From: an uncultured Prevotellaceae bacterium | GTDB lineage: Bacteria > Bacteroidota > Bacteroidia > Bacteroidales > Bacteroidaceae | Length of the DNA: 32,483 nucleotides | Assembly (NCBI GenBank): GCA_900314335.1 | Contig: OMUV01000013.1 | Location: 1-32,483, forward strand | Direction of reading: 5' to 3' | Shown here: positions 32,073 through 32,483 of the stretch, in pieces | How the letters are laid out: each line of letters opens with the position of its first letter | Position numbering within the stretch: the stretch's first letter is position 1 | Notes under the pieces: model-generated | Databases searched by the model: none | Seen by the model: the letters and a program-made list of their open reading frames with translations, nothing else | What the model was told of the DNA's origin: nothing | Translations under genes and position numbers: made by a program

Positions 32073-32420
32073 CTGGGAGGGCCGCTGCAGCGCGGCCCGC
32101 ATGCCCAATCAGGCAAAGCGCATAGTAAGATGCGAGAATGGCTTTCGCCGCATTAACTGGGAGGGCCGCTGCCCTCAGCGGCCAAGAGCGAGCCAGGAAA
32201 ATCTAACGAGCGGCTAAGCGATGAAAAGTGAGTATAGCGCGATACGCCTCGCACTTTCTTATGCGGCTTGGCGGGCCGCGCTGCAGCGGCCCTCCCAGTT
32301 AGCTTCGCCTCATAATTAATCGCACTTTTTGTCCTTCACTCTAACTTCGCGCAATACATTATCACTCGTCCTTTCTCACTTACTCGCGGCGGCTGGCGGC
32401 CGTTGAGGGCAACGGCCCTC
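32073..32420. repeat. Cluster of four GC-rich palindromic repeats
   Basis: Palindromes lie at 32079-32098 and 32164-32183 (same direction), and at 32273-32292 and 32398-32417 (inverted). Each is bordered by CTGGGAG or its complement CTCCCAG. The last two are followed by a direct repeat of about 50 bp beginning CTCCCAGTTAG and running to TTTTTGTCCTTC. The last copy also shares flanking sequence with the palindrome at 19354-19396. The cluster continues to the window edge without a gene. Confidence 0.75.
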
Positions 32421-32483
32421 CCAGTTAGGCTTCGCCTCATAACTAATCACACTTTTTGTCCTTCCGGCTACATTTCGCACAAA

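Overview
The window looks like a chromosomal segment of a Bacteroidales bacterium, probably from a Muribaculaceae-like gut lineage. This is inferred from four things: repeated TAnnTTTG -7 promoter elements with no clear Shine-Dalgarno sequences; an N-succinylornithine-type carbamoyltransferase; a lipoprotein with an acidic export signal just after its lipobox Cys; and secreted proteins ending in tails that resemble type IX secretion sorting domains. The species cannot be fixed from sequence alone. Most genes are GC-rich, so long open frames on the opposite strand are common and are mostly shadows.

Layout. 1-608: the end of a tandem array of 296-bp units. 835-5021 (all minus): a small lipoprotein, a Sel1-repeat protein, two paralogous WYL regulators and argF'. 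5137-7692: a Fic enzyme divergent from radA. 8090-11724: an FAD-dependent dehydrogenase convergent with a secreted calcineurin-like phosphoesterase. 12297-13130: two head-truncated gene remnants, AraC-type and MBL/MoaF-type, joined head to head. 13242-14018: an extradiol dioxygenase of the DODA/YgiD family. 14438-18763: a 1441-residue secreted multi-domain protein with three discoidin-like modules. 18764-20268: 1.5 kb of repeats. 20143-22421: an unusual cassette with a possible small peptide gene, an unrecognised 468-residue protein with a Cys cluster, and a radical SAM enzyme overlapping it by four bases. 22623-26405: an outer-membrane beta-barrel, a small membrane protein, a family-10-like glycosyl hydrolase and an ATP-grasp-like protein. 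26593-31531: core genes rplY, pth, an S4-domain protein, an AI-2E family permease, two tRNA-Val genes and trpS. 31850-32483: more repeats.

The most distinctive content lies between genes. One family of about 110-190 bp elements (six copies) carries a 15-16 bp hairpin plus a smaller hairpin followed by a T-tract, and base pairs in both stems change in a compensatory way between copies. A second family of GC-rich palindromes (six copies) sits next to it and also shows a compensatory change; two of these form the ends of a 285-bp inverted-repeat unit. Three other gaps hold degenerate arrays with periods of 20, 21 and 42 bp, about two or four helical turns.

Most genes appear to be independent units. 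Likely co-transcribed groups are WYL1-Sel1, the radical SAM cassette, the small membrane protein with the beta-barrel, and pth with the S4 protein. The best candidate for an undescribed system is the radical SAM cassette at 20.1-22.4 kb. Its substrate is unknown and it could be a peptide-modification unit, but nothing here proves that.
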